This document shows positions 1 through 8,302 of a stretch of 64,000 bases of DNA, piece after piece. Both the position numbers and the translations under genes were made by a program. How positions within the stretch are numbered: position 1 is the stretch's first letter; every line of letters begins with the position of its first letter. The DNA lies in the NCBI RefSeq assembly GCF_000202835.1, contig NC_015186.1, positions 1,736,001-1,800,000 of the forward strand, in the 5' to 3' direction. Below the pieces are notes generated by a model that saw only the letters and a list, made by a program, of their open reading frames with translations, did no database searches and had not been told where the DNA came from. This stretch comes from Acidiphilium multivorum AIU301. Lineage in GTDB: Bacteria > Pseudomonadota > Alphaproteobacteria > Acetobacterales > Acetobacteraceae.

Positions 1-2279
1 AGACCAAAGGCGGAAATGCCGTAGATGATGCCGAAATTGATGGCCTTCGCGCGGCGCCGGACCATCGGATCCATCCCCTCCATCGGCAGGCCGAACACCT
101 CGGCGGCCGTGCGGGCATGGATGTCCTCGCCTTTGGCAAAACTCTCCTTCAGCGCCGGAATATCGGCAACATGCGCCAGCAGCCGCAGTTCGATCTGCGA
201 ATAGTCGGCGGAAATCAGCGCCTTGCCGGGCGCGGCGATGAAGGCTCGGCGTATCCGCGCGCCCTCGCTGGTCCGTATCGGGATGTTCTGCAGGTTCGGC
301 TCGTTTGACGAAAGCCGTCCCGTCGTCGTGATCGCCTGGGAGAAACTGGTATGGACCCGCTGATCCGCGATATCGATCTCGCCGACCAGGGCGTCGGCGT
401 ATGTGGATTTCAGCTTCTGCAACTGCCGCCATTCCAGCACGCGGACCGGCAGATCATGACCGGATGCGGCCAGTTCCTCGAGGACGGTTGCGTCGGTTCC
501 CCAGGCGCCCGTCTTGGTCCTTTTGCCGCCGGGCAGCCCCATCTCGTCGAACAGGATTTCCCCGAGCTGCTTCGGGCTGCCGGGATTGAAGGCGCGGCCG
601 GCGAGTTTCTCGATCTCCCGCTGGATATCGTCCATCCGCCGGGCAAACTCGGCGGACATCGACTCGAGATCGGCGCGATCGACCATGATGCCGGCACGTT
701 CCATGCCGAGCAGCACGGATAGCAAGCGGCGCTCCATCGTTTCATAGAGCGCGAGCGCCGCCTCCGTACGCAGCCGTGGCCGCAACAGCAGCCAGAGGCG
801 CAGCGTGACATCGGCATCCTCAGCGGCATAGGCGGTAGCACGATCGATCGGCACGGCCGCGAAGGAAACCCGGCTACGGCCGGTTCCTGTCACCTCATCG
901 TAGGAAATGGGCCGATGATCGAGATGCAACGCCGATAACTCGTCCATCCCATGCCCATGCCGGCCGGCGCCGAGCGTGTAGGACATCAGCATCGTGTCAT
1001 CCACCGGCGTCGCATCCGCGAGGCCGGCACGCTCGAGAACGTGCAGATCGAATTTCGCGTTGTGGAAAATTTTCAGGATCGACGGATCGGCCAGAACCGG
1101 CGCCAGCCGCTCGAGCGCGAGCGGGCGTGGCAGTTGCGGGCCATCCTCGTGCCCGAGCGGAATGTAGGCCGCCCGGCCGGGCGCGGTCGCGACCGAGATG
1201 CCGACCAGTTTCGCATGCCGAGGATTGAGACCGGTCGTCTCGGTGTCGATCGCAAAACGGCCGGCATGCCTGATCTCGGCAATCCAGCGGTCGAGTTCAG
1301 CCTCACTGTCGATCGTGACATAGGGGCCGAACGGCGCATCAGCCGCGGGTGCGGCCGGCGCCGGCGCATCGGCCGCACCGGCGGCTTCGGCAAGACGCTC
1401 GCCGTTCCGCTTCGCCACGCCATCAAGCCCGAGTCGGGCCTTGATGCTTTTGAAGCCCTGAGCATCCAGGAAGTCGTTCAGCATGCCGTCGTGCAGCGGT
1501 GCGATCGCCAGCTCGTCGATCGGAACCGGCAAGGGAACGTCCCGTCGCAATTCGACCAGCCGGCGGGAAATCCGCGCCTCTTCGGCATACGCCACCAGTG
1601 ATTCGCGTCGTTTCGACGGCTTCATCGTTCCCGAAGCGGCTGCCGCGAGAATGGATTCGAGATCGCCGAACTCGGCGATCAACTGAGCCGCTCCCTTGGG
1701 GCCGATTCCCGGTACACCGGGAACGTTGTCAACCGAGTCCCCCATCAGCGCCTGGGCATCGACCATCTGCTCCGGGGTGACGCCATACTTCGCGACGACC
1801 TCGTCAGGCCCGATCGGCGTGGACTTGATCGGGTCCAGCATCGACACATGGGCATCAAGCAACTGCATCAGATCCTTGTCGGATGAGATGATCACGGCCT
1901 CGCCCCCGGCCTTCTTCATCTCCTCGGCGTAGCTGGCGATCAGGTCATCCGCCTCGACCCCGTCCAACTCGATAGCCGGCACGGCAAAGGCGCGGGTCGC
2001 CTCGCGCACAAGGGCGAATTGCGGCACCAGTTCCTCGGGAGGTTCAGGGCGGTGCGCCTTGTACCGCGGATCGATCTCGTTCCGGAACGTCGTGCGTCCG
2101 GCATCGAAAATCACCGCGAGATGCGTGCCTGTATGCTCCTTGAGCAACCGGGCCAGCATGTTGCAGAACCCGAAGACCGCGTTGACGGGCGTGCCATCGT
2201 CCCGCGTCATCGGCGGCAAGGCATGGAAGGCCCGGAAAATGAACCCGGAGCCATCGACAAGAACCAGCCGCCTGGTCAA
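1..2279 (-). CDS. polA: DNA polymerase I (3' end of gene cut by window edge)
   Basis: Family A DNA polymerase for gap filling and Okazaki-fragment processing. The N-terminus reads RLVLVDGSGFIFRAFHALPP, typical of the 5'-3' nuclease domain. A 3'-5' exonuclease domain carries DTETTGL near residue 345, so the proofreading metal site looks intact. The frame runs off the window in the polymerase O-helix (INFGIIYGISAFGL, near residue 750), so about 170 residues are missing by comparison with the usual length of about 930. The start is TTG at 2279, overlapping the TGA of the upstream zinc-finger gene. No ATG fits the conserved N-terminus, and the next in-frame ATG would delete nuclease residues. Confidence 0.95.
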   Translation of the reverse strand, partial: MTRRLVLVDGSGFIFRAFHALPPMTRDDGTPVNAVFGFCNMLARLLKEHTGTHLAVIFDAGRTTFRNEIDPRYKAHRPEPPEELVPQFALVREATRAFAVPAIELDGVEADDLIASYAEEMKKAGGEAVIISSDKDLMQLLDAHVSMLDPIKSTPIGPDEVVAKYGVTPEQMVDAQALMGDSVDNVPGVPGIGPKGAAQLIAEFGDLESILAAAASGTMKPSKRRESLVAYAEEARISRRLVELRRDVPLPVPIDELAIAPLHDGMLNDFLDAQGFKSIKARLGLDGVAKRNGERLAEAAGAADAPAPAAPAADAPFGPYVTIDSEAELDRWIAEIRHAGRFAIDTETTGLNPRHAKLVGISVATAPGRAAYIPLGHEDGPQLPRPLALERLAPVLADPSILKIFHNAKFDLHVLERAGLADATPVDDTMLMSYTLGAGRHGHGMDELSALHLDHRPISYDEVTGTGRSRVSFAAVPIDRATAYAAEDADVTLRLWLLLRPRLRTEAALALYETMERRLLSVLLGMERAGIMVDRADLESMSAEFARRMDDIQREIEKLAGRAFNPGSPKQLGEILFDEMGLPGGKRTKTGAWGTDATVLEELAASGHDLPVRVLEWRQLQKLKSTYADALVGEIDIADQRVHTSFSQAITTTGRLSSNEPNLQNIPIRTSEGARIRRAFIAAPGKALISADYSQIELRLLAHVADIPALKESFAKGEDIHARTAAEVFGLPMEGMDPMVRRRAKAINFGIIYGISAFG

Positions 2280-2470
2280 TGCCCCTCGCCCGGCGTTACA
2301 TTTCCAGTCAGGACATAGTGGCGGGAGCAATAAGGACAGGTGACTTCGCGATCCTCAATCTTCAGATAGACGCGCGGATGCCCCAACGGGCCGCCTCCCC
2401 CGTCACAAGCGACGGTTCGCTCCCGAACCTGAATCATCTCGAAATCTATCGCGCCCGCTGAGTCGGACAT
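2276..2470 (-). CDS. Zinc-finger domain protein (zf-CHCC type, NDUFS6-like)
   Basis: A 64-residue protein with a Cys, a His and a CPYC pair (CDG..., GHPR, CPYCSRHYVL), the layout of the small zf-CHCC family found in alphaproteobacteria and in the mitochondrial complex I subunit NDUFS6. Zinc binding is expected from the family; its exact bacterial role is not settled. I chose the ATG at 2470 because GAGG lies just upstream; a longer in-frame extension to 2503 lacks support. The stop overlaps the polA start, so the two are probably co-translated. Confidence 0.85.
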   Translation of the reverse strand: MSDSAGAIDFEMIQVRERTVACDGGGGPLGHPRVYLKIEDREVTCPYCSRHYVLTGNVTPGEGH

Positions 2471-2619
2471 GAACACCTCACGCGCTGTGTGAACGATCGC
2501 CACAATACCGCCAAAGACCCCCGATGCCTATCGCCAGCGAAGAGGACGGCCTCCACTTGCGCCGCCAACGGCCGAAGGGCATTGAGCCCAGATCCAATCC
2601 GCGCTATGCGGACGTTGCC

Positions 2620-2696
2620 GGACCCGTAGCTCAGCTGGATAGAGCGTTGCCCTCCGAAGGCAAAGGTCGCGCGTTCGAATCGCGCCGGGTCCGCCA
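2620..2696 (+). tRNA. tRNA-Arg (anticodon CCG)
   Basis: The acceptor arms GGACCCG and CGGGTCC pair perfectly and encoded CCA follows. The anticodon loop CTCCGAA gives anticodon CCG, reading CGG. The D-arm (TAGCTCAG) and T-arm (GTTCGAATC) are standard. Confidence 0.97.
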
Positions 2697-2976
2697 GATA
2701 GCCCTCAGAAATCGAACCGCTTTTCGCAGAAGGGCATCGAAGATGCGCACGTTGTTGCAGAGGCGGCAGTCCGGCGCACGCTGGCCAGAATAATCAAATA
2801 ATCAATCGTGGTGAGCAATCTCGCCGCATGCGACAGCCGGCAGCGCACATGGAGGGCGCGGGCGATACGCAATGAGGCGTTCACGCTGCCGGAGATTTCT
2901 TCAGCACATGTGAAGCACAGTTATACCCGAGGTGACATTCGGAAACCGGAAATCACCACTTAAGTGCTTGATTTTA
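2697..2976. other. Intergenic stretch between two tRNA genes
   Basis: About 280 bases between convergent tRNA-Arg and tRNA-Thr. The first part still looks like tRNA trailer. I see no conserved protein, no convincing hairpin terminator and no repeat here. Confidence 0.5.
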
Positions 2977-3051
2977 TGGTGCTGTCAGAGGGAATTGAAC
3001 CCTCGACCTCCTCATTACCAATGAGGTGCTCTACCCCTGAGCTATGACAGC
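2977..3051 (-). tRNA. tRNA-Thr (anticodon GGT)
   Basis: On the minus strand, acceptor GCTGTCA pairs with TGACAGC, followed by ACCA. The anticodon loop TTGGTAA gives GGT, reading ACC and ACU. The T-arm (GGTTCAATTCC) is standard. Confidence 0.97.
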
Positions 3052-3139
3052 GCCGCGTTGCCGGGCGGTATATCCAAAGGAGCCGCCCGGCGCAAGCGCG
3101 GCACTTGACGGCATCCCTGCAATTCCGCTTTGTCCTGCC

Positions 3140-3319
3140 ATGACCGGCAGCACAAAAGATACTCGCAGCGACGCCGAGGCGGCCGCGGCAGCTCGAAGGC
3201 AGCGCGAGGCTGAAGCTCTGCGCGCCAATCTCTGGCGCCGCAAGCAGCAACTTCGTGAACGCGCCGCTCAGCCCGCAGTCAGGCCCGAAGCCGCTGACGG
3301 AGACAGCCCATGCCGGTAA
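3140..3319 (+). CDS. Small charged protein upstream of dcd
   Basis: A 59-residue Ala/Arg/Glu-rich peptide with a predicted amphipathic helix ([20 protein letters not shown], then [12 protein letters not shown]). Short proteins of this pattern, with a helix ending in a basic patch, are common next to housekeeping genes in alphaproteobacteria. No function is established that I know of. The reading frame ends ten bases inside dcd, which suggests translational coupling. The longer in-frame start at 3044 would overlap tRNA-Thr, so I used the ATG at 3140. Confidence 0.6.
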   Translation: MTGSTKDTRSDAEAAAAARRQREAEALRANLWRRKQQLRERAAQPAVRPEAADGDSPCR

Positions 3320-3864
3320 TGCCGGACCACTGGATTCGCGAGCAGGCTGTCTCGAACGGGATGATCGATCCCTTCGTCGAAACCCAGAAGCGCGACGGGG
3401 TGATCTCCTACGGATTGTCGTCCTATGGCTATGACGCCCGGGTTGCCGACGACTTCAAGATCTTCACCAATGTCGATTCCGCTGTTGTCGATCCGAAAAA
3501 TTTTTCATCCGACAGCTTTGTCGACCGCAAGGGGCCCGTCTGCATCATCCCCCCCAACTCCTTCGCGCTCGCGCACACGGTCGAATATTTCCGCATCCCG
3601 CGCGATGTGCTGGTCATCTGTCTCGGGAAATCGACCTATGCGCGCTGCGGCATCATCGTGAACGTCACACCGCTCGAACCCGAATGGGAGGGACAGGTGA
3701 CCATCGAGATCTCGAACACCACCCCCCTGCCCGCCAAGATCTACGCCAACGAGGGGATCTGCCAGTTCCTCTTCCTGCAGGGCTCTGCGCCGCCCGAAAC
3801 CAGCTATGCCGACAAGGCCGGCAAATACATGCGCCAGCGCGGCGTTTCGCTTCCCAGACTGTGA
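3310..3864 (+). CDS. dcd: dCTP deaminase
   Basis: Converts dCTP to dUTP, feeding dTMP synthesis through dUTPase. The 184-residue length matches the family. The N-terminus [13 protein letters not shown], the region [24 protein letters not shown] and the C-terminal [13 protein letters not shown] are characteristic; the conserved Glu of PLEPEWEG is the expected catalytic residue. The ATG at 3310 is preceded by GGAGACA. It is followed six bases later by murA, so the two probably share a transcript. Confidence 0.96.
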   Translation: MPVMPDHWIREQAVSNGMIDPFVETQKRDGVISYGLSSYGYDARVADDFKIFTNVDSAVVDPKNFSSDSFVDRKGPVCIIPPNSFALAHTVEYFRIPRDVLVICLGKSTYARCGIIVNVTPLEPEWEGQVTIEISNTTPLPAKIYANEGICQFLFLQGSAPPETSYADKAGKYMRQRGVSLPRL

Positions 3865-3870
3865 GGCTTC

Positions 3871-5127
3871 ATGGATAGAATCCGCATCCGCGGCGGTCGG
3901 CCGCTGGAAGGCGTCATCGACATTTCGGGCGCCAAGAATTCGGCGCTCAAGGTGATGGTCGCCGGCCTGCTCACCGACGAGCGGCTGGAACTCGAGAACG
4001 TTCCGGCCCTCGCCGACGTCGCGACCATGGCGCAACTGCTCGCGCAACATGGCATCGCCGTCGAGGAAACCGGAGCAAAGCAGCTATCGGTCGGCGGCGC
4101 CATCACGAATACCGAGGCGCCCTACGACATCGTGCGCAAGATGCGCGCCTCGATCCTGGTTCTCGGCCCGCTGCTGGCGCGCACCGGCGAGGCCCGCGTG
4201 TCGCTGCCCGGCGGCTGCGCGATCGGCACCCGCCCGGTCGACCTGCACCTCAAGGGGCTGGAGGCGATGGGTGCCGAGATCGCCCTCGATGGCGGCTACA
4301 TCAACGCCCGCGCGCCCAAAGGGCTGCATGGCGCGACCATCACCTTTCCCTTCGTGTCGGTCGGCGCCACCGAGCAGCTGCTGCTCACCGCCACCCTCGC
4401 CGAGGGCGAGACCGTGCTGGTCAACGCCGCCCGCGAGCCGGAGATCGGCGATCTCGCCGACTGCCTGAACAAGATGGGCGCGGATATCAGCGGAATCGGC
4501 TCGGACCGGCTTACCATTCGCGGGGTGAAGGCTCTGCACGGCGCGCGGCACACCATCCTGCCGGACCGGATCGAGGCGGGCACCTATGCCTGTGCCGCGG
4601 CCATCACCGGCGGCGGCGTTCTGCTCCGCGGCGCACGGATGTTCGACCTCGGCGCGCTGGCCTCCACGCTCGGCGAGGCGGGCGTGGATGTGACGGAAGT
4701 GGCCGAGGGCGTCACCGTCAGCCGGCGCAACGGGCTGCATGGCACAGATGCGATGACCGAGCCCTTCCCCGGCTTCGTGACCGACATGCAGGCGCAGTTC
4801 ATGACGCTGATGGCCGTGGCCGAGGGCGCCTCGATGATCACCGAGACGATCTTCGAGAACCGCTTCATGCATGTGCCCGAGCTCAACCGCATGGGCGCGC
4901 GCATCAACGTCCACGGTTCATCGGCGATCGTGCGCGGCGTGCCGGGGCTGTCCGGCGCGCCGGTGATGGCGACCGACCTACGCGCCTCGTTCTCGCTGGT
5001 GCTCGCCGGTCTCGCCGCGAAGGGCGAGACGATCGTCAACCGCGTCTATCACCTCGACCGGGGTTACGAGGCCGTCGAGCGCAAGCTCGCCGCGTGCGGC
5101 GCCGATATCGAGCGGCTCAGGGACTGA
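3871..5127 (+). CDS. murA: UDP-N-acetylglucosamine 1-carboxyvinyltransferase
   Basis: Catalyses the first committed step of peptidoglycan synthesis, transfer of enolpyruvate from PEP to UDP-GlcNAc in the cytosol. The 418-residue length is normal. The N-terminal [12 protein letters not shown] and the active-site loop [16 protein letters not shown] are seen, with the catalytic Cys present (the residue targeted by fosfomycin). The C-terminal [19 protein letters not shown] is typical. Its last 64 bases overlap the end of the convergent cfa gene. Confidence 0.97.
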   Translation: MDRIRIRGGRPLEGVIDISGAKNSALKVMVAGLLTDERLELENVPALADVATMAQLLAQHGIAVEETGAKQLSVGGAITNTEAPYDIVRKMRASILVLGPLLARTGEARVSLPGGCAIGTRPVDLHLKGLEAMGAEIALDGGYINARAPKGLHGATITFPFVSVGATEQLLLTATLAEGETVLVNAAREPEIGDLADCLNKMGADISGIGSDRLTIRGVKALHGARHTILPDRIEAGTYACAAAITGGGVLLRGARMFDLGALASTLGEAGVDVTEVAEGVTVSRRNGLHGTDAMTEPFPGFVTDMQAQFMTLMAVAEGASMITETIFENRFMHVPELNRMGARINVHGSSAIVRGVPGLSGAPVMATDLRASFSLVLAGLAAKGETIVNRVYHLDRGYEAVERKLAACGADIERLRD

Positions 5128-6338
5128 GCCGCCCGCTCGGCGTCGATCATGTAGTCACGCGTGAGCGGAGCCGCGTCCTGCCGGCGGGCCAGCTGGATCT
5201 GGAAGACCATGTGGTCCTGCACCTCGAAGGCAAGCTGCGAACCTGCAAGGTAGAACTCGAACATCCGGCAGAACCGCTCGTCGTACAGCGAGGCGATGGC
5301 ATCGCGGTTGGCGGCGAAGCGCTTGCGCCAGTGGGCGAGCGTCTTCGCATAATGCAGCCGCAGGATCTCAATGTCGGTGCTGCGCAGGCCGGACCGTTCG
5401 AGCGGCGCGAACACCTCGGACAGCGAGGGCGAATACCCGCCGGGGAAAATGTATTTCGCCAGCCACGGGCTGGTGACGTCAGGACCGTCGAAGCGGCCGA
5501 TCGCGTGCAGCAGGGCAACCCCGTCCGGCTTCAGGCACCGCTGCACCGTGGCAAAGAAACTCGGATAATTCGGCACGCCGACATGCTCGAACATGCCGAC
5601 CGACACGATGCGGTCGAATTCGCGGGTCATCGCCCGGTAGTCCATCAGTTCGAAACTGACGCGATCGGCGAGCCCCTCCGCCTCGGCGCGGCGGCGTGCC
5701 TCCGCGAGTTGTTCCTCGGAAAGGGTGATCCCGGTCACCCGCGCGCCATAGTCGCGCGCCAGGGTCAGCGCCATGCCGCCCCAGCCGCAGCCGATGTCGA
5801 GAACTTCCAGGTCCGGCCGGTCGAGGAGCAGCTTGGAGGCGATATGCCGCTTCTTCGCCGCCTGTGCCTCGTCGATCGTCTCGTCGCCGCGCGGAAAATA
5901 GCCGCAGGAATATTGCCGGTCACGATCGAGGAACAGCGCGTAGAGCCGGCCGTTCAAATCATAGTGATGCGCGACGTTGCGCTTCGAGCGGCGGGCATTG
6001 TTGAGCTGCGCCAGCGGGCGGAACACGCGCCCGAACGCGTTGCGCAGCCGCAGCGCCGGAATGCGTCCCTCGCTTTCCTGCACGCTCGAGAGCAGGACAT
6101 GCAGAACGTCATAGATAGAGCCGTCGACGGGATCGAGCGCGCCCTCCATGTAGCCTTCGCCGAGCGCCATGGCCGGATCGGTGACGAGCCGGCGGATGAT
6201 GGCGGGATCGCGGATCGCGAGGGTTGCCGCCCGCCCCGGGCGGCCTGCGTAATGGGAGATCGCGCCATCCGGCCAGATCACGCTCAGATCGCCGTGGGCG
6301 ACCAGGCGTTTCAACAGGTTGTCCAGTAATATCCGCAT
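5064..6338 (-). CDS. cfa: Cyclopropane-fatty-acyl-phospholipid synthase
   Basis: SAM-dependent enzyme that converts cis double bonds of membrane phospholipid acyl chains to cyclopropane rings, often linked to acid and stationary-phase tolerance. 424 residues. The N-terminal lipid-binding part precedes the bicarbonate-site region YSCGYFP (Cys near 145) and SAM motif [11 protein letters not shown] (about 179-188), with [11 protein letters not shown] further on. I used the ATG at 6338, with GGAG eight bases upstream, not the TTG six bases earlier. It overlaps murA tail to tail by 64 bases. Confidence 0.93.
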   Translation of the reverse strand: MRILLDNLLKRLVAHGDLSVIWPDGAISHYAGRPGRAATLAIRDPAIIRRLVTDPAMALGEGYMEGALDPVDGSIYDVLHVLLSSVQESEGRIPALRLRNAFGRVFRPLAQLNNARRSKRNVAHHYDLNGRLYALFLDRDRQYSCGYFPRGDETIDEAQAAKKRHIASKLLLDRPDLEVLDIGCGWGGMALTLARDYGARVTGITLSEEQLAEARRRAEAEGLADRVSFELMDYRAMTREFDRIVSVGMFEHVGVPNYPSFFATVQRCLKPDGVALLHAIGRFDGPDVTSPWLAKYIFPGGYSPSLSEVFAPLERSGLRSTDIEILRLHYAKTLAHWRKRFAANRDAIASLYDERFCRMFEFYLAGSQLAFEVQDHMVFQIQLARRQDAAPLTRDYMIDAERAAQSLSRSISAPHAASLRSTAS

Positions 6339-6440
6339 GACCAATCTCCGCCGGCTGAAGAACCCGGCAAGGATTTGGTAACTGACGCCCCGTCGGAAAA
6401 GAGGGAAACGACAGAATGGCTACCAGAGCTGCATAAACGG

Positions 6441-6473
6441 AAAAACGGCGCCGGTCCGCGGACCGACGCCGTT
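6441..6473 (-). terminator. Rho-independent terminator after rplI
   Basis: On the minus strand a 14-bp stem with one mismatch (arms 6444-6457 and 6460-6473, two-base loop) is followed directly by a run of five T. It lies about 30 bases after the rplI stop and ends the rpsF-rpsR-rplI transcript. Confidence 0.88.
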
Positions 6474-6501
6474 CATCAGCACTGGAAGCCCGGGATGCCG
6501 G

Positions 6502-7062
6502 TCAGGCGGTCTGTTCCGGCCCCTCGGCGACTTCCTCGCCGGTCTCCAGTTCGTACTCGCTTTCCTCGCGCATGATGGCCTCGCCACGCGCCTGCTTCTC
6601 CGCCTCTTCCGGCGAGCGCGCGACGTTGACGACGACATCGATCAGCACTTCGGGATGCAGCGCCACGCGAACCGTCGCAAGGCCCAGCGTCTTGATCGGG
6701 TGGACCAGCAGGACCTGGCTGCGCGTGATGCCGAGGCTCGCTTCGCCACAGGCATCGGCGATGTCGCGCGACGTCACCGAGCCGTAGAGCGAGCCGGCGT
6801 CGCTGGCCTGGCGGATCAGCGTCACGGTCAGGCCGGCGACGCGCTCGGCGACGCGCTCGGCCTCCTCGCGGCGCTTGAGATTCTGCGCCTCGAGATGGGC
6901 ACGCTCACGCTCGAAGCGCTCGCGGTTCTGCTTGGTGGCGCGCACGGCCTTGGCCTGGGGCAGCAGGAAGTTGCGGGCATAGCCCGGCTTCACCTTCACC
7001 ACTTCGCCCATCTGCCCGAGATGCTCGACGCGCTGGAGCAGGATCAGTTCGACTTGTGCCAT
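6502..7062 (-). CDS. rplI: 50S ribosomal protein L9
   Basis: Binds 23S rRNA at the base of the L1 stalk. The N-terminal domain VELILLQRVEHLGQMGEVVKVKPGYARN is diagnostic, followed by the connecting helix and the C-terminal domain with TRSQVLLVHPIKTLG. At 186 residues it is longer than the usual 150 or so because of a Glu-rich tail (about residues 155-186). Last gene of the rpsF-rpsR-rplI operon, with GAGGAG ahead of the start. Confidence 0.96.
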   Translation of the reverse strand: MAQVELILLQRVEHLGQMGEVVKVKPGYARNFLLPQAKAVRATKQNRERFERERAHLEAQNLKRREEAERVAERVAGLTVTLIRQASDAGSLYGSVTSRDIADACGEASLGITRSQVLLVHPIKTLGLATVRVALHPEVLIDVVVNVARSPEEAEKQARGEAIMREESEYELETGEEVAEGPEQTA

Positions 7063-7074
7063 GATGCTAGCTCC

Positions 7075-7362
7075 TCAATCGACCACGTAGGGGAGCAGGG
7101 CGAGGAAGCGGGCGCGCTTGATGGCGCGCGCGAGTTCGCGCTGCTTCTTGGCCGAAACGGCGGTGATGCGGCTCGGCACGATCTTGCCGCGCTCCGAGAG
7201 GAAGCGCGACAGCAGCCGGACGTCCTTGTAATCGATCTTCGGCGCGTTCGGGCCGGAGAACGGGCAGGCCTTGCGGCGGCGGTAGAACGGACGGCGCGCG
7301 CCGACCGCGGTGCGACGGGCGGCCGGGGTATTGACCGGCGCGGTCTCGATGCTGTCGGACAT
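7075..7362 (-). CDS. rpsR: 30S ribosomal protein S18
   Basis: Small-subunit protein that pairs with S6 on 16S rRNA. The 95 residues contain the family core [39 protein letters not shown] and [19 protein letters not shown]. The N-terminus is extended and basic. The start lies three bases after the rpsF stop, with its Shine-Dalgarno (GAGGAG) inside the rpsF end. Confidence 0.97.
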   Translation of the reverse strand: MSDSIETAPVNTPAARRTAVGARRPFYRRRKACPFSGPNAPKIDYKDVRLLSRFLSERGKIVPSRITAVSAKKQRELARAIKRARFLALLPYVVD

Positions 7363-7365
7363 GGC

Positions 7366-7842
7366 TCAGTTCTCCTCGTTCTGATCTTCGTCGCGGTCCG
7401 AACGATACTCGTCGCGCGCCCGGTATTCCTCGCGATCATCGGCGCCGCGCCGGCGGCCCGAATCGAAGCGGCCGGCGGGCTTCGGCCCGCGGAACCCGCG
7501 GTCGCGATCACGGTCCTCGCCGCGGCGCGCGAGCGGCGCGGACGGCGCCTCGTCGATGTCCTCGACGCGCACGGTCATGAAGCGCAACACGTCCTCGTTC
7601 AGGCCGAGCTGGCGCTCCATCTCGCTGATCGTCACCGGTTCGGCATCGAGCCCGAGCAGGACGTAATGTCCCTTGCGGTTCTTCTTGATGCGGTAGGCGA
7701 GATTGCGCAGACCCCAGTATTCGCGCTTCTTCACCGCGCCGCTTTCGCTCTCGACCTGGGCGGTCACCGCGTCGGCGATGGTGTCGACCTGCTGCTGCGT
7801 GATTTCACTGCGCGCGATCAGCACGCATTCGTATAGCGGCAT
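7366..7842 (-). CDS. rpsF: 30S ribosomal protein S6
   Basis: Pairs with S18 in the 30S platform. It begins [20 protein letters not shown] and contains [20 protein letters not shown], both typical. The ATG at 7842 was chosen because it begins the conserved sequence; an in-frame extension to 7959 is unsupported. The 158 residues include a long, highly charged Arg/Asp/Glu-rich tail of about 55 residues, longer than in E. coli. First gene of the operon. Confidence 0.95.
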   Translation of the reverse strand: MPLYECVLIARSEITQQQVDTIADAVTAQVESESGAVKKREYWGLRNLAYRIKKNRKGHYVLLGLDAEPVTISEMERQLGLNEDVLRFMTVRVEDIDEAPSAPLARRGEDRDRDRGFRGPKPAGRFDSGRRRGADDREEYRARDEYRSDRDEDQNEEN

Positions 7843-7987
7843 ATGTCCCCCTGTGGTTGGTTTCAGCCCCGGCGCCGGTGAGCGCCTATTTCCCCCATGG
7901 AAACGGGCATAGCCGGGCGAAATGCCATCCGCCCGGCAGGGAAGAGCGGCCAATCGCACAATCCCCGACGGATGGCAAGCGGCACGA

Positions 7988-8287
7988 TCAGAGCGGGCGG
8001 GGATGACCGATGTCGTAGAGCGTCAGGTCGCGATCGAGCACGCCGATCTCCCGCAGCGCCGCGCGCCAGGCCCGCATATGCGCCGATGCGGCATGAGCGT
8101 CGAGCGCCTGCCGATCGGTCCACCGCTCGCTGACGCGAATCAGCCCGGGATCAAGCACGTCTTCGGCGAAGGCGTATTCGAGGCAGCCCGCCTCGTCCCG
8201 CGTGGCCGTGATCATGGCCGCCATCGGCGCCCGCGCCGCCGCCATCCGGTCGGCCGGCAGCCTGATCGTTCCCATGATGCACAGCAT
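7988..8287 (-). CDS. ABM-family monooxygenase-like protein
   Basis: A 99-residue protein of the antibiotic biosynthesis monooxygenase (dimeric ferredoxin-like) fold, as in the quinol monooxygenase YgiN. Family features are [27 protein letters not shown], and [20 protein letters not shown] with the conserved Trp and His pair. Members oxidise small aromatic substrates or act as stress proteins; the substrate here is unknown. It starts 15 bases after the mccA stop on the same strand, so it is probably the last gene of the leucine-degradation operon. AAAGGA precedes the start. Confidence 0.8.
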   Translation of the reverse strand: MLCIMGTIRLPADRMAAARAPMAAMITATRDEAGCLEYAFAEDVLDPGLIRVSERWTDRQALDAHAASAHMRAWRAALREIGVLDRDLTLYDIGHPRPL

Positions 8288-8302
8288 TTCGAGTCCTTTC
8301 CT

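Noticed and set aside
2524-2793. Open frame spanning tRNA-Arg
   Set aside because: It reads through a complete tRNA gene and has no protein family features.
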